A DNA stretch of 37,380 bases from CAZRUA01 sp964603125 (GCA_964603125.1 CAZRUA010000025.1:1-37380); one strand, 5' to 3'. Counted from the stretch's first letter, positions 24,053-31,913 are shown. Program-made: numbers and translations. The notes: generated by a model not told the origin, from the letters alone.

Positions 24053-25756
24053 TTATTGGATAGTAACTTTTTTAGTAACTACTTCAGCACCGTTAGATAC
24101 TCTTAAGAAGTATGTACCTTGTGATAAGTTAGTTAAATTTAAAGAGTTGATACCTTTGTTTAAGTTAGCAGCAGAGTAAACTTTTTCACCTACTACGTTA
24201 TAAACTTCAACAGAAGAATTAGCGTTAACAACATTCATTGTGAACATACCGTTTGAAGGGTTTGGATACACAGAGAAAGCAGAAACTGTATTTTCTTTAA
24301 CACCTACTGGAGTTACTTTAGTGATATTGATATCATCTAAACGACAGTTCATTTGACCTGTAGCAGAAACAACACCTTGACCACCGATAGCAAAATAACG
24401 AGTTTCAGTAGCTGTAGCAGTGTAATCAACTGAATCTTTAATCCAAGTTGATAATGGAGTTGTAGCATTGTATGCTTTTAATATTGTTGTCATACCAGCG
24501 TTAGTTGGAGTTAAACCAGTAAATACACCAGTTTGACCGTTACCGTTAGATGCTGCGTTAGTTCTTTTCCAGAAAGAGATACGGTAAGTTTCACCATTAA
24601 CTACATCCATACAAGGTAAAATTGCTTTGTATTCGTAAGTACCTGCAGGATTTGCAGCAGAAACTGTTGTAAAGTAAGCAACTAAACCAGAATGGAAAGT
24701 ACCAGTTGAAAGACCTGTGAATTGTGCGGCAGTACCATCAAAAATAACACTGTTTTGTTCGTAAGCAGTTTCAACACCATTGTTGTATTGAGCAGAAGTT
24801 AATGCTAAAGATTGAGAGTTAACAATAACCTGAGAAGCTGTATCATTAGCTGTATTAATATCACCAGTTGCAGTAGCCCAAGCTTCAATATTGTAAATGT
24901 TTGAAGCAGTAAAATCAAATGGAGCACTTAACCAAAATACATATGCGGAATCTCCAGGAGCTAATGGACCAGCAACCACTTCAGTAAAAGAAGCACCACC
25001 ATTTACACGGTACATTACGTTAATGTTTGATTCTGTTGTATTACCTGTATTTTTGATTTGAGCAACAATTGTATCTAAACCATAATTACAGTTATTAACT
25101 GTAGTCACACTTAAAGGTTGAACAAAAGTTGTAGTTAAATCTGGAGCTGGAGTTCCAGCAGGATTAATTAAGAATGTACCAGAAGCAGTTGTACCAACAC
25201 CTGGAGTTGTAACACCTGGAGCACCTGTAAAACCATCACCATCAAGAGTGAAGTTAGCAGTTTGAGGACCTGTTAAACCAGCAGTTACATTTACTTCAAC
25301 AACAAATGTTTCACCTGTTGGAGCCCAAATTCCACCGTACTCATCAGTGCCAGCTTGAACTCCCCAAGAAATTACTTGGCCAGCTGCAGGATTTAAAGTT
25401 TCTAAACCTCCACCCGCATCTGTTGCGTTAGGGAAAGTAGTAGATGTGTTACCAGCACCAGTTGGAGTAATACCAGCAGGGAAAGTGATTTCTAAGTAAT
25501 CAACATACTCTAAGTCACCTGTAGCGTTTGCTGATGTATAAGTTAAACTTAAATCCATTGTAGTTCCGGCAGTATATTGAGTAGCACATATAATACCACC
25601 AGCAACTTGCTGAACTGAACCGTTTGATGGAGCAACTCTTTCAGCGTGAGTAATTCTTCCGTTTTTAATGTCTTTTTTTGCAATTTTGTAAGTAGTTTGT
25701 GCTGTTGCAAGTAAACCTGCTAAAACTAAACCACCTGTTAAGTAGATTTTTTTCAT
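24053..25756 (-). CDS. Secreted protein with T9SS type A sorting domain, probably abundant
   Basis: ATG 25756 is the start, giving 567 residues; a longer frame from TTG 25783 adds nine residues ahead of the signal peptide and lies in the leader. The signal peptide is MKKIYLTGGLVLAGLLATAQ. Two beta-sandwich regions follow. The second (near 210-320; NTGNTTESNINVMYRVNGG, then AWATATGDINTANDT) looks like a CARDB adhesion-type fold. A jelly-roll-like segment precedes the C-terminal sorting domain (FSVYPNPSNGMFTMNV to QGTYFLRVSNG). The protein is unusually rich in Ala, Gly, Thr and Asn and has uniform codon choice. Together with a textbook promoter and terminator, this suggests an abundant surface protein. 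No enzyme motif is visible. Confidence 0.87.
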   Translation of the reverse strand: MKKIYLTGGLVLAGLLATAQTTYKIAKKDIKNGRITHAERVAPSNGSVQQVAGGIICATQYTAGTTMDLSLTYTSANATGDLEYVDYLEITFPAGITPTGAGNTSTTFPNATDAGGGLETLNPAAGQVISWGVQAGTDEYGGIWAPTGETFVVEVNVTAGLTGPQTANFTLDGDGFTGAPGVTTPGVGTTASGTFLINPAGTPAPDLTTTFVQPLSVTTVNNCNYGLDTIVAQIKNTGNTTESNINVMYRVNGGASFTEVVAGPLAPGDSAYVFWLSAPFDFTASNIYNIEAWATATGDINTANDTASQVIVNSQSLALTSAQYNNGVETAYEQNSVIFDGTAAQFTGLSTGTFHSGLVAYFTTVSAANPAGTYEYKAILPCMDVVNGETYRISFWKRTNAASNGNGQTGVFTGLTPTNAGMTTILKAYNATTPLSTWIKDSVDYTATATETRYFAIGGQGVVSATGQMNCRLDDINITKVTPVGVKENTVSAFSVYPNPSNGMFTMNVVNANSSVEVYNVVGEKVYSAANLNKGINSLNLTNLSQGTYFLRVSNGAEVVTKKVTIQ

Positions 25757-25780
25757 GTTTTTTAAATTATTGTTAGGGTG

Positions 25781-25814
25781 CAAATATAATAATAAAATAA
25801 CTTAATCAGCCAAA
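25781..25814 (-). promoter_or_regulatory. Strong promoter of the T9SS gene
   Basis: On the minus strand TTTG (25811-25814), a 22-bp spacer and TATATTTG (25781-25788) match the Bacteroidota promoter consensus perfectly. The predicted leader is about 20 nt, leading to ATG 25756. Confidence 0.68.
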
Positions 25815-25922
25815 AAAATATACCTTTGTTTAAAGATTTTAACATGATTTTAGTAAGTCTAAGGGGTAATTTCCATTATAATAAACTATTCAAATTGTGT
25901 TAGTTTAGCTCAAAATATTCAA

Positions 25923-26639
25923 ATGAAGACAGATATATTAGCAATTGGCGTGCATCCAGATGATGTAGAACTTTCATGTTCGGCAACTTTAATGAAAATG
26001 AAAGCAGCAGGAAAGGTTGTTGGGATTTTAGATTTAACCAAAGGCGAATTAGGTTCAAGAGGAACTCCTGAACTTAGAACACAGGAAGCTAATAATGCTC
26101 TTAAAGTTATGGAGCTTGATTTTAGAGTTCAATTGGATTTAAAAGATGGTTTTTTTGAAAATAATGAAGCTTCTGTAAAGGAAATAATTAAAGTAATTCG
26201 CCACTATAAACCTGAAATTGTGCTTTGTAACGCAATTTCGGATAGACATCCAGATCATGGTCGTTCTTCAAAGTTAGAAAATGATGCCTGTTTTTATTCA
26301 GGACTAAGTAAAATTGAAACTATGTTAAATGGTTCAAAACAAGAAGCTTGGCGCCCCAAAGCGGTTTATAACTACATACAAGACTTTTATTTAGAACCTG
26401 ATTTTGTTATAGATGTAAGCCAATATATGGATAAGAAAATGGAAGCTATCATGGCTTATTCGTCACAGTTTTATAATCCTAACAGCAAAGAACCGCAAAC
26501 GCCAATTAGTTCAAAGGAATTTTTAGACAGCGTAAATGCAAAAATGTTAATTTGGGGTAGGGCAATTGGCGCTAAATACGGTGAAGGTTTTACTAGAAAT
26601 CGACTTATTGGTGTAAATAGTCTTTTTGATTTGATTTAG
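25923..26639 (+). CDS. bshB1: Bacillithiol biosynthesis deacetylase BshB1
   Basis: The 238-residue PIG-L/LmbE-family protein shows the zinc ligands in IGVHPDDVEL (His11, Asp13-Asp14) and the distal His in DRHPDHGR. LDLTKGELGSRGTPELRTQEA is the region characteristic of BshB enzymes, and the ending KYGEGFTRNRLIGV is also typical. It deacetylates N-acetylglucosaminyl-malate during bacillithiol synthesis, a thiol made by many Bacteroidota. bshA and bshC are not in the window. The coding end overlaps the convergent M23 peptidase gene by 4 bases (both stop codons), leaving no room for a terminator. Confidence 0.92.
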   Translation: MKTDILAIGVHPDDVELSCSATLMKMKAAGKVVGILDLTKGELGSRGTPELRTQEANNALKVMELDFRVQLDLKDGFFENNEASVKEIIKVIRHYKPEIVLCNAISDRHPDHGRSSKLENDACFYSGLSKIETMLNGSKQEAWRPKAVYNYIQDFYLEPDFVIDVSQYMDKKMEAIMAYSSQFYNPNSKEPQTPISSKEFLDSVNAKMLIWGRAIGAKYGEGFTRNRLIGVNSLFDLI

Positions 26640-27607
26640 TTTACTCTAAGTTTTTGCCCAACTTTTAAATAGTACCTCTTCTGGATTCCGTTTAAGGCGC
26701 AGAGTTCGTTTACAGTGTGTCCAAAACGTTTGGCTACTTCAAACCAATTGTCTCCTTTACTTACCGTGTAAACTTTAGCATTAACCGGGTAAGAAACAAT
26801 ACCATATCGTGTTTTTTTAATAATAATAGAGTCATTTTGCAATTGGCCAGTTTCAAAATTCACAAGGTTTGCAGGATTTAAGGCTTGACCTTTAAATCTA
26901 ATTTCAAAATGCAAATGAGGGCCACTACTTCTTCCGGTATTCCCTCCTAATCCTATTAACTGTCCTGCTAATACAACTTGTCCTGGTTTCACTTTTATTT
27001 TTGATAAGTGGGCATAAACTGTTTCCAGGCCGTTATAATGTCTAACAATAACCACATTCCCAAATGCACCTTGTAAGCGCGCAACTCTAACCATCCCATC
27101 AAAACTACTCACTACAGGATTTCCTCTTTCAAGGTCTATGTCAATGCCTTTATGCATTCTACCATCTCTCCAACCAAAATAACTATTTATTGGGCCTTGC
27201 TTTGGATGCCAATAATTACCAAGCGAGTCACTTTCAATAACTAATAAGGTGCTATCTTTGAACTCGGTTTCAGGTGTTATATTAAAAACCGATTCTTCGT
27301 CAAAAACATCATAAAATTCAGAAGCTGGAATATTACTTCCGTGTTGTTTCGTCTCTTTTAAATGTTGAGTAAGGTATTCAACATATCTTATGTTGTCAGC
27401 GCTTATACTATCTAAATCTAAAAGAGAGTCAATTATATAAACTAATTCATCTTTCGAAATGGGTTTTTCCTTAATACTTGTGGTGTCTGGTATTCCCGGA
27501 CCTAAATTTATTTTATTATATGCGATACTATGTTTATTATTCCAGTTTGCAAACGAAAATAATAGGCCACAGCACATTAAAATAAATATGTTTTTTAGTA
27601 GGGTCAT
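26636..27607 (-). CDS. M23-family metallopeptidase with C-terminal LysM domain
   Basis: The 323-residue protein begins with a hydrophobic signal (LLKNIFILMCCGLLFSFA). An acidic linker leads to the M23 (lysostaphin-like) domain at about 135-250. All zinc/catalytic residues are present: His152 and Asp156 in MHKGIDID, His200 in VYAHLSK, and His231-x-His233 in GPHLHFE. A single LysM peptidoglycan-binding domain (about 279-323, YTVSKGDNWFEVAKRFG) closes the protein. Having LysM at the C-terminus after the peptidase is less common than at the N-terminus. It should cut peptidoglycan cross-bridges in the periplasm during cell-wall remodelling. It overlaps bshB1 by 4 bases in convergent arrangement. 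Confidence 0.9.
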   Translation of the reverse strand: MTLLKNIFILMCCGLLFSFANWNNKHSIAYNKINLGPGIPDTTSIKEKPISKDELVYIIDSLLDLDSISADNIRYVEYLTQHLKETKQHGSNIPASEFYDVFDEESVFNITPETEFKDSTLLVIESDSLGNYWHPKQGPINSYFGWRDGRMHKGIDIDLERGNPVVSSFDGMVRVARLQGAFGNVVIVRHYNGLETVYAHLSKIKVKPGQVVLAGQLIGLGGNTGRSSGPHLHFEIRFKGQALNPANLVNFETGQLQNDSIIIKKTRYGIVSYPVNAKVYTVSKGDNWFEVAKRFGHTVNELCALNGIQKRYYLKVGQKLRVN

Positions 27608-27621
27608 TTAGCTTTGTGGGG

Positions 27622-27652
27622 TAAAAATAAAAATAATATTTAAAAAAGCAAA
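27622..27652 (-). promoter_or_regulatory. Candidate promoter of the M23 peptidase gene
   Basis: On the minus strand TTTG (27649-27652), a 19-bp spacer and TATTTTTA (27622-27629; one mismatch to TAnnTTTG) lie 14 nt upstream of the ATG. Confidence 0.38.
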
Positions 27653-27715
27653 TTTTTTGTTTAATAGAAATTAATGATTATTAACAAATTAACTATGATT
27701 ATATAAAGTTTTACT

Positions 27716-27723
27716 TAAGTTTG
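27716..27723 (+). promoter_or_regulatory. -7 box (TAAGTTTG) 4 nt upstream of the CPBP gene
   Basis: The box fits TAnnTTTG perfectly and is followed by CGCT and then the GTG start at 27728. Transcription would start at or inside the first codons, so the message may be leaderless. No -33 TTG is evident. Confidence 0.42.
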
Positions 27724-27727
27724 CGCT

Positions 27728-28492
27728 GTGATAAAAGAGATTGTTAATAAGGACTTATTTCCTGATAAAAGGACTGTTTGGGTATTCATAATTGCTGCAA
27801 TTACTTTAACTTGTAACGCTTATTTAACTAACGTTCAATATGTTATATCATTGTGTGATGGTTTAGGTTTAAGTTCCATTTCCAAGTTTTTAGCTCAAAA
27901 ATGTATTTTTTCTGAAAATGCTAGTTTGAATAGATTGATTTATTGGGTATTAGTTTTGGATTTTTTCTATTTAATTCTCCCTATGTTAACCATAAAACTG
28001 GTTTTAAGGGAAAATATAAAAAGCTTTGGTTGGCATTTTAAATTGGAGAAAAATGGAATCAAGTTGTATTTAATAATGTTGGCTTTCATGATTCCCTTAG
28101 TATTATACTTTTCAGGAACACAAAGTTTTCAGGATAGATATCCTTTTTATAATATCCCGAAAGGAACTCCATTGTATCCAAACTTTGTGATTTGGGAAAT
28201 TTTTTATTTTTCTCAATTTTTATGTTTGGAGTTCTTTTTTAGAGGTTTTTTAATTAATGGATTAAAACCCAAATTAGGAATATATGCTATTTACATTATG
28301 ACAATTCCTTATTGTATGATACATTTTGGAAAACCAATGCCCGAGACCTTTGCAGCAATTATAGCCGGGCTAATTTTAGGTTTTTTGAGTTTTAGACATA
28401 ATAGTATTTTCCTTGGTTTTTTATTGCACGTTAGTGTTGCTTTGAGTATGGATTTTGCAGCTCTTTGGCAAGAAGGTTGGTTTACACCATAA
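27728..28492 (+). CDS. CPBP-family intramembrane metalloprotease
   Basis: The 254-residue protein has about seven hydrophobic segments. It carries the CPBP (Abi) motifs: LEFFFRGFL, the E-x-x-x-R core with Leu in place of the first Glu of the classic EE pair (a variant I have often seen in Bacteroidota); YCMIHFGKP as motif 2, with the active-site His; and GFLLHVSVAL with the third-motif His. It resembles type II CAAX prenyl endopeptidases; bacterial members are inner-membrane proteases of largely unknown substrate. The only upstream start is GTG at 27728, directly behind a perfect -7 box; the next in-frame Met is far inside the first membrane segments. A hairpin terminator follows at 28513-28542. 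Confidence 0.85.
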   Translation: MIKEIVNKDLFPDKRTVWVFIIAAITLTCNAYLTNVQYVISLCDGLGLSSISKFLAQKCIFSENASLNRLIYWVLVLDFFYLILPMLTIKLVLRENIKSFGWHFKLEKNGIKLYLIMLAFMIPLVLYFSGTQSFQDRYPFYNIPKGTPLYPNFVIWEIFYFSQFLCLEFFFRGFLINGLKPKLGIYAIYIMTIPYCMIHFGKPMPETFAAIIAGLILGFLSFRHNSIFLGFLLHVSVALSMDFAALWQEGWFTP

Positions 28493-28512
28493 AACTTCTA
28501 TCTGAGAAAATA

Positions 28513-28542
28513 AAAAAAACTGATTATTGTATTCGGTTTTTT
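28513..28542 (+). terminator. Terminator of the CPBP gene
   Basis: AAAAAACTGA and TCGGTTTTTT pair over 10 positions (one U-G pair), ending in a run of six T. It is 20 nt past the stop codon. The promoter of the next gene begins inside its loop. Confidence 0.65.
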
Positions 28543-28556
28543 ATGATTTAGTATTG
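28527..28556 (+). promoter_or_regulatory. Candidate promoter of the T9SS hydrolase gene
   Basis: TTG (28527-28529), a 19-bp spacer and TAGTATTG (28549-28556; one mismatch to TAnnTTTG) lie 23 nt before the ATG at 28580. Confidence 0.42.
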
Positions 28557-28579
28557 TACCGAACTATAAAACAATAATC

Positions 28580-29776
28580 ATGAAAAAACTTATTATCCGT
28601 TTTGCCAGTATTTTTACACCAGCTTTATTCATGGCTCAAGGTGTTGGGCACACTACAATTACCTTTAACGATCCTGCTCGCTCAACTACAGGATACGGAA
28701 GCGGTGGTGGTCCTGGACGCCAAATTCAAACAGAAGTATATTATCCAGCGGCAAGCACAGCAGATAATGTTCCTGTTGTAGGAACTAACTTGCCTGTTGT
28801 TGTATTTGGTCATGGTTTTAGTATGGTTTGGAGTGCTTATGATAACGTTTGGACTAACTTAGTTGCTGAAGGATATGTTGTTGCTTTTCCAAGAACAGAA
28901 GGAAGCTTAAGTCCATCACATTCCGAATTTGGAGAAGATTTAAGACAGGTTGCAGACAAAATGTTGGCACTTAACTTAAATGCCCCATCTATGTTTTTCG
29001 GAAAATTGAGTAATAAATCTGCTATCATGGGTCATAGCATGGGAGGTGGTTCCTCTTTTTTGGCGGGTGCTAACAATACAAATATTACTACTATGGTAAC
29101 TTTTGCAGCTGCTAATACTAATCCTTCTTCTGCACAAGCTGCCGTTAATGTTAGCGTTCCAAATTTGGTTATAGCAGGTGTTAATGATTGTGTTGCGCCT
29201 CCTAATGTTCATCAAGATTCAATGTACAATAAGTTAGGTTCTTCATGCAAAGCTGAGGTTAATATTATTGGTGGTGGACATTGTTATTTTGCAAACACTA
29301 ATTTCAATTGTAGTTTTGGAGAAGGCACTTGTTCGCCAAACCCAACAATAACAAGAGCTCAGCAACAAGATGTGGCTAATGATTATACTAATTTATGGTT
29401 GCGCTACTGGCTTAAAAATGATTGTAACGCTTGGAATGCATTTAATGATAGTTTAACCATGAGTAACCGAATAACAAGTTCTAAGAGTTGTAATATCACT
29501 TGTGGTATTGGATTACCAAAATTACAAGCTATTAATTTTAATATGTTTCCAAATCCAGCTAGCAATGAAATTACAATTGTAAATGATTTAAATATTGAAA
29601 GTCTTGATGTTGAAATATTCAATACAGTTGGTCAGAAGGTTTTTGAACTAAAAGATTTAAAATCAATTAACGGGGCAGCTAAGCTTAATGTTTGCGGTTT
29701 AAGTAACGGAGTTTATATGGTTAAAGTTATACATCAAAATGAAAGTGTGATTAAGAAAATTACTATTAGTAAGTAA
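28580..29776 (+). CDS. Secreted alpha/beta hydrolase with T9SS type A sorting domain
   Basis: The 398-residue protein has a signal peptide (FASIFTPALFMAQ, to about 20). The alpha/beta hydrolase domain (about 25-290) resembles the chlorophyllase/PAF-acetylhydrolase-like group. The oxyanion region is VVVFGHGFSMVWSAY, the nucleophile Ser is in IMGHSMGGGSS, the acid is probably Asp in AGVNDCVAPP, and the His is in IGGGHCYFANT. Several cysteines (DC, SCKAE, HCYF, FNCSF, GTCSP) suggest disulfides, fitting an extracellular enzyme. The C-terminal ~75 residues (NMFPNPASNEITIV to NGVYMVKV) are a T9SS type A sorting domain. The ester substrate is unknown. It has its own promoter and terminator. Confidence 0.9.
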   Translation: MKKLIIRFASIFTPALFMAQGVGHTTITFNDPARSTTGYGSGGGPGRQIQTEVYYPAASTADNVPVVGTNLPVVVFGHGFSMVWSAYDNVWTNLVAEGYVVAFPRTEGSLSPSHSEFGEDLRQVADKMLALNLNAPSMFFGKLSNKSAIMGHSMGGGSSFLAGANNTNITTMVTFAAANTNPSSAQAAVNVSVPNLVIAGVNDCVAPPNVHQDSMYNKLGSSCKAEVNIIGGGHCYFANTNFNCSFGEGTCSPNPTITRAQQQDVANDYTNLWLRYWLKNDCNAWNAFNDSLTMSNRITSSKSCNITCGIGLPKLQAINFNMFPNPASNEITIVNDLNIESLDVEIFNTVGQKVFELKDLKSINGAAKLNVCGLSNGVYMVKVIHQNESVIKKITISK

Positions 29777-29826
29777 TTAACACGGAAGAATAACTTTAAA
29801 TCAATTTTGAAAATTTAAGCTTTTGT

Positions 29827-29861
29827 AGGCAATAGTAACAAATTACTATTGCCTATTTTTT
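29827..29861 (+). terminator. Strong terminator of the T9SS hydrolase gene
   Basis: AGGCAATAGTAA and TTACTATTGCCT form a perfect 12-bp stem with a 4-nt loop (29827-29854), then ATTTTTT. The right arm contains the -33 TTG of the next promoter, so the two elements physically overlap. Confidence 0.9.
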
Positions 29862-29879
29862 ATTATGGGTATAGATTTG
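29849..29879 (+). promoter_or_regulatory. Promoter that fixes the start of the next gene at 29901
   Basis: TTG (29849-29851), a 20-bp spacer and TAGATTTG (29872-29879) fit the consensus perfectly. Transcription would begin near 29886, after the in-frame ATG at 29865, so the signal-peptide ATG at 29901 is the real start. Confidence 0.62.
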
Positions 29880-29900
29880 CTTAAATCAAAATCCATATTT

Positions 29901-31052
29901 ATGAAAAAATCACTATTTACTTTATTACTTGTTTTAGCTTCAATTTTTAGTAACGCTCAATTAAGATTTTACACTAACGGTGGTAAAACGGAGGTAAAAC
30001 AGGGCTCATGCGGAATGGCAGATTTAAGCGTTAAGGTTCCTTTACCTGCAGGAACATCGAAATATGACAGAGTTCGTTTTTTTATTTTTTTAACGCCTAA
30101 TGCTAAAAGTACTTCACAAGCTGTTTATCACTGCGTTTGGAAAAAACAAGATTTGGCTGGAAAATCTGAAGTAATGGTAGATTTAAAAACAGCTGATGGT
30201 AGTAATGATTTTTATTATGGCGGTTACGGAATACATTGGGGAAGTTCTTTGGGGAGTGCTTCAGCTCTTGATATTGATAAGCCATGTAGTGATGAAAATC
30301 GTGCGGATCAAATATGGAATTTATCTTTTGAGTTGGAAGGATCAATGTATACAGGTGATGCATATATTGATGGTATGACGGATGGTTTAAAACGCCCAAC
30401 TTATCAGGCAACTAGTTTAAAAAGTTGGGATAATGCTTTCCCTTTTGATTATGGATATACGGATCCAAATATATACACTACTAATAAAACTTTTTCAATC
30501 AAGAAAAAATATGATGTTCCAGTAGATATTAGTGCTTACGAGGATGAAATGTCTTTGTCAGTTGCCTCTCAAATTTTGTGCACATTTAAAAGTTATACCA
30601 ACACAAATACAGAAGAAGTAAAGCAAGACATTATTAAAGCAATTAAAAATAAAACACTTTTAAAATCGGAGGAAACAAAATTCAGTTGGAATTTGGAAAT
30701 ATGTTACCCTTGTTTTGCAAAAAAGATCAAAGCTAGTGATGATACTAATGCAGATGCGACAATGAAAAGTATATGCACAAATCAGTCTTCGTGGAAACCT
30801 GCCAAGGTAGGAGGAAAGGATGGTTTTGTTTTAGATATTCCTAAAACCTTGCATATGAATAGATGGTCGCCTGATTATTCAAATATTAGAACCAATTCTG
30901 AAGTAACATGGGCTAAGTTTATGGCTTTTGTTGTTGAAAGCAATGGGATGGTTTATACTGGTATTATTGAATATCGTGAAGGTGCAAATGCGGAAAGCCC
31001 AATTGTCGAAAAATTGTTTAATGATATTTACCAATCATTTAAAATATATTAA
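29901..31052 (+). CDS. Secreted protein of unknown function
   Basis: From ATG 29901 the protein has 383 residues; the upstream ATG at 29865 lies inside the promoter. The signal peptide is MKKSLFTLLLVLASIFSNAQ. The first half (about 20-190) is beta-rich with aromatic turns (YYGGYGIHWGSSLG). The second half (about 215-383) has mixed helices and strands, with KFSWNLEICYPCFAKKI holding a C-x-x-C pair and a final EYREGANAESPIVEKLF helix. No T9SS tail or lipobox is present, so it is probably periplasmic or carried out by another route. I do not recognise a family. It is followed after 58 nt by the split PAS-LuxR regulator on the same strand. Confidence 0.72.
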   Translation: MKKSLFTLLLVLASIFSNAQLRFYTNGGKTEVKQGSCGMADLSVKVPLPAGTSKYDRVRFFIFLTPNAKSTSQAVYHCVWKKQDLAGKSEVMVDLKTADGSNDFYYGGYGIHWGSSLGSASALDIDKPCSDENRADQIWNLSFELEGSMYTGDAYIDGMTDGLKRPTYQATSLKSWDNAFPFDYGYTDPNIYTTNKTFSIKKKYDVPVDISAYEDEMSLSVASQILCTFKSYTNTNTEEVKQDIIKAIKNKTLLKSEETKFSWNLEICYPCFAKKIKASDDTNADATMKSICTNQSSWKPAKVGGKDGFVLDIPKTLHMNRWSPDYSNIRTNSEVTWAKFMAFVVESNGMVYTGIIEYREGANAESPIVEKLFNDIYQSFKIY

Positions 31053-31110
31053 ATTGCTTTTGTATTTTATTTATCATTAAACTCATATAGTCCAGATAAT
31101 AAATTTAGTT

Positions 31111-31479
31111 ATGAATTCAAAAAAAGTTAAATCAGTTACTTCTAGTGACTTTAATGACATTTACACTAAACCTAAACCCAATACCGAAAAAGGATGGGAA
31201 AAATTATTTAAAAAGACGATTGATCAAATCGATAATTTTTCTTCATCCTTACACTTTTGGTATGTGGCAGATTTTTCTAAAGGTGTGGTTAAAGTGGGGG
31301 GCGATTATGAAATCGTTACTCCTTTAACTTCAAAGGAATGGATTGGCCTTCAACCTTGGGATATAGGTAAACTTTTTCACCCTTTGGATGTTTCAAAAAT
31401 GCAGGCTTTTGTAGTATTTAAAGCGGAATTTTTAGCAAAAAAAATGATGAGGAAAGGAAAAAAATTAGAATTAGCTTAA
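31111..31479 (+). CDS. N-terminal (PAS-like) part of a PAS-LuxR regulator, separated by a frame change
   Basis: The 122-residue frame looks like the first half of a Bacteroidota solitary regulator with a PAS-like sensor: LHFWYVADFSKGVVKVGGDY followed by SKEWIGLQPWDIGKLFHP, then an AEFLAKKMMRKGKK helix. It ends in the out-of-frame tail LELA. At 31458-31464 an A7 run lies exactly in phase as A AAA AAA. Moving to the -1 frame there continues smoothly as KKIRISLIFRMLNFQKQY, joining the LuxR part ending at 31910 into one protein of about 266 residues, a normal length for such regulators. It may be a frameshift mutation, a phase-variable gene, a programmed frameshift or a homopolymer sequencing error. 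Confidence 0.65.
   Translation: MNSKKVKSVTSSDFNDIYTKPKPNTEKGWEKLFKKTIDQIDNFSSSLHFWYVADFSKGVVKVGGDYEIVTPLTSKEWIGLQPWDIGKLFHPLDVSKMQAFVVFKAEFLAKKMMRKGKKLELA
31458..31464 (+). other. A AAA AAA slippery heptamer at the frame change
   Basis: Seven A's sit in the zero frame as ggA AAA AAA, the classic arrangement for -1 slippage. A purine-rich AGGAAAGG (31450-31457) precedes it. Only a weak 5-bp stem (TTAGC/GCTAA) is seen downstream. The -1 frame joins the two halves of the regulator. Confidence 0.6.
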
Positions 31480-31487
31480 TTTTTAGA

Positions 31488-31910
31488 ATGCTAAATTTTC
31501 AAAAACAATACACATGGCGTATGATGGAATATCCAGCCATGCATTATATTAATGATGAGCCAAGATTTTTATTGTGTCATGTTTCAGAAATAAATCATAT
31601 AGTTAATCATCCTAAATGTATCATGTATATTTTGGATTCAAATGAAAGGGAGGCAACCATGTATTTTTGTGTGGATGAAAAATTAGTTTTAAAGCCTATA
31701 TTGGTAAATAAGGCTTTGAGCGCACGAGAAATAGAAATAGCTAGGTTGTTGGCTAAAGGATTGTTAAGTAAAGAAATAGCTGAGGTTTTAGGAATTTCAA
31801 AAAATACGGTTGAAAATCATAAGCAAAATATTTACTTTAAAACGGGTACAAAAAAGATTAACGAGCTAGTTACTTACGCTAATAATTATTTAAGCAACCA
31901 TGAGTTTTAG
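31488..31910 (+). CDS. C-terminal part of PAS-LuxR regulator with LuxR helix-turn-helix
   Basis: The 140-residue frame begins inside the PAS-like domain (YTWRMMEYPAMHYINDEP, LLCHVSEINHIV) and ends with a complete LuxR-type helix-turn-helix. That domain spans about residues 75-135: LSAREIEIARLLAKGLLSKEIAEVLGIS, split here as LSAREIEIARLLAKGL and SKEIAEVLGISKNTVENH. It should bind DNA, but the missing N-terminal half of the sensor suggests that it is normally made as a fusion with the frame starting at 31111. ATG 31488 could start a short independent protein; no promoter or ribosome site supports that. It ends 3 nt before a convergent gene's stop. Confidence 0.75.
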   Translation: MLNFQKQYTWRMMEYPAMHYINDEPRFLLCHVSEINHIVNHPKCIMYILDSNEREATMYFCVDEKLVLKPILVNKALSAREIEIARLLAKGLLSKEIAEVLGISKNTVENHKQNIYFKTGTKKINELVTYANNYLSNHEF

Positions 31911-31913
31911 TGG

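Noticed and set aside
30103..30411. 102-codon minus-strand frame inside the secreted-protein gene
   Set aside because: It is a shadow of the plus-strand gene. Its translation is His/Tyr-rich low-complexity with no promoter and no domain.
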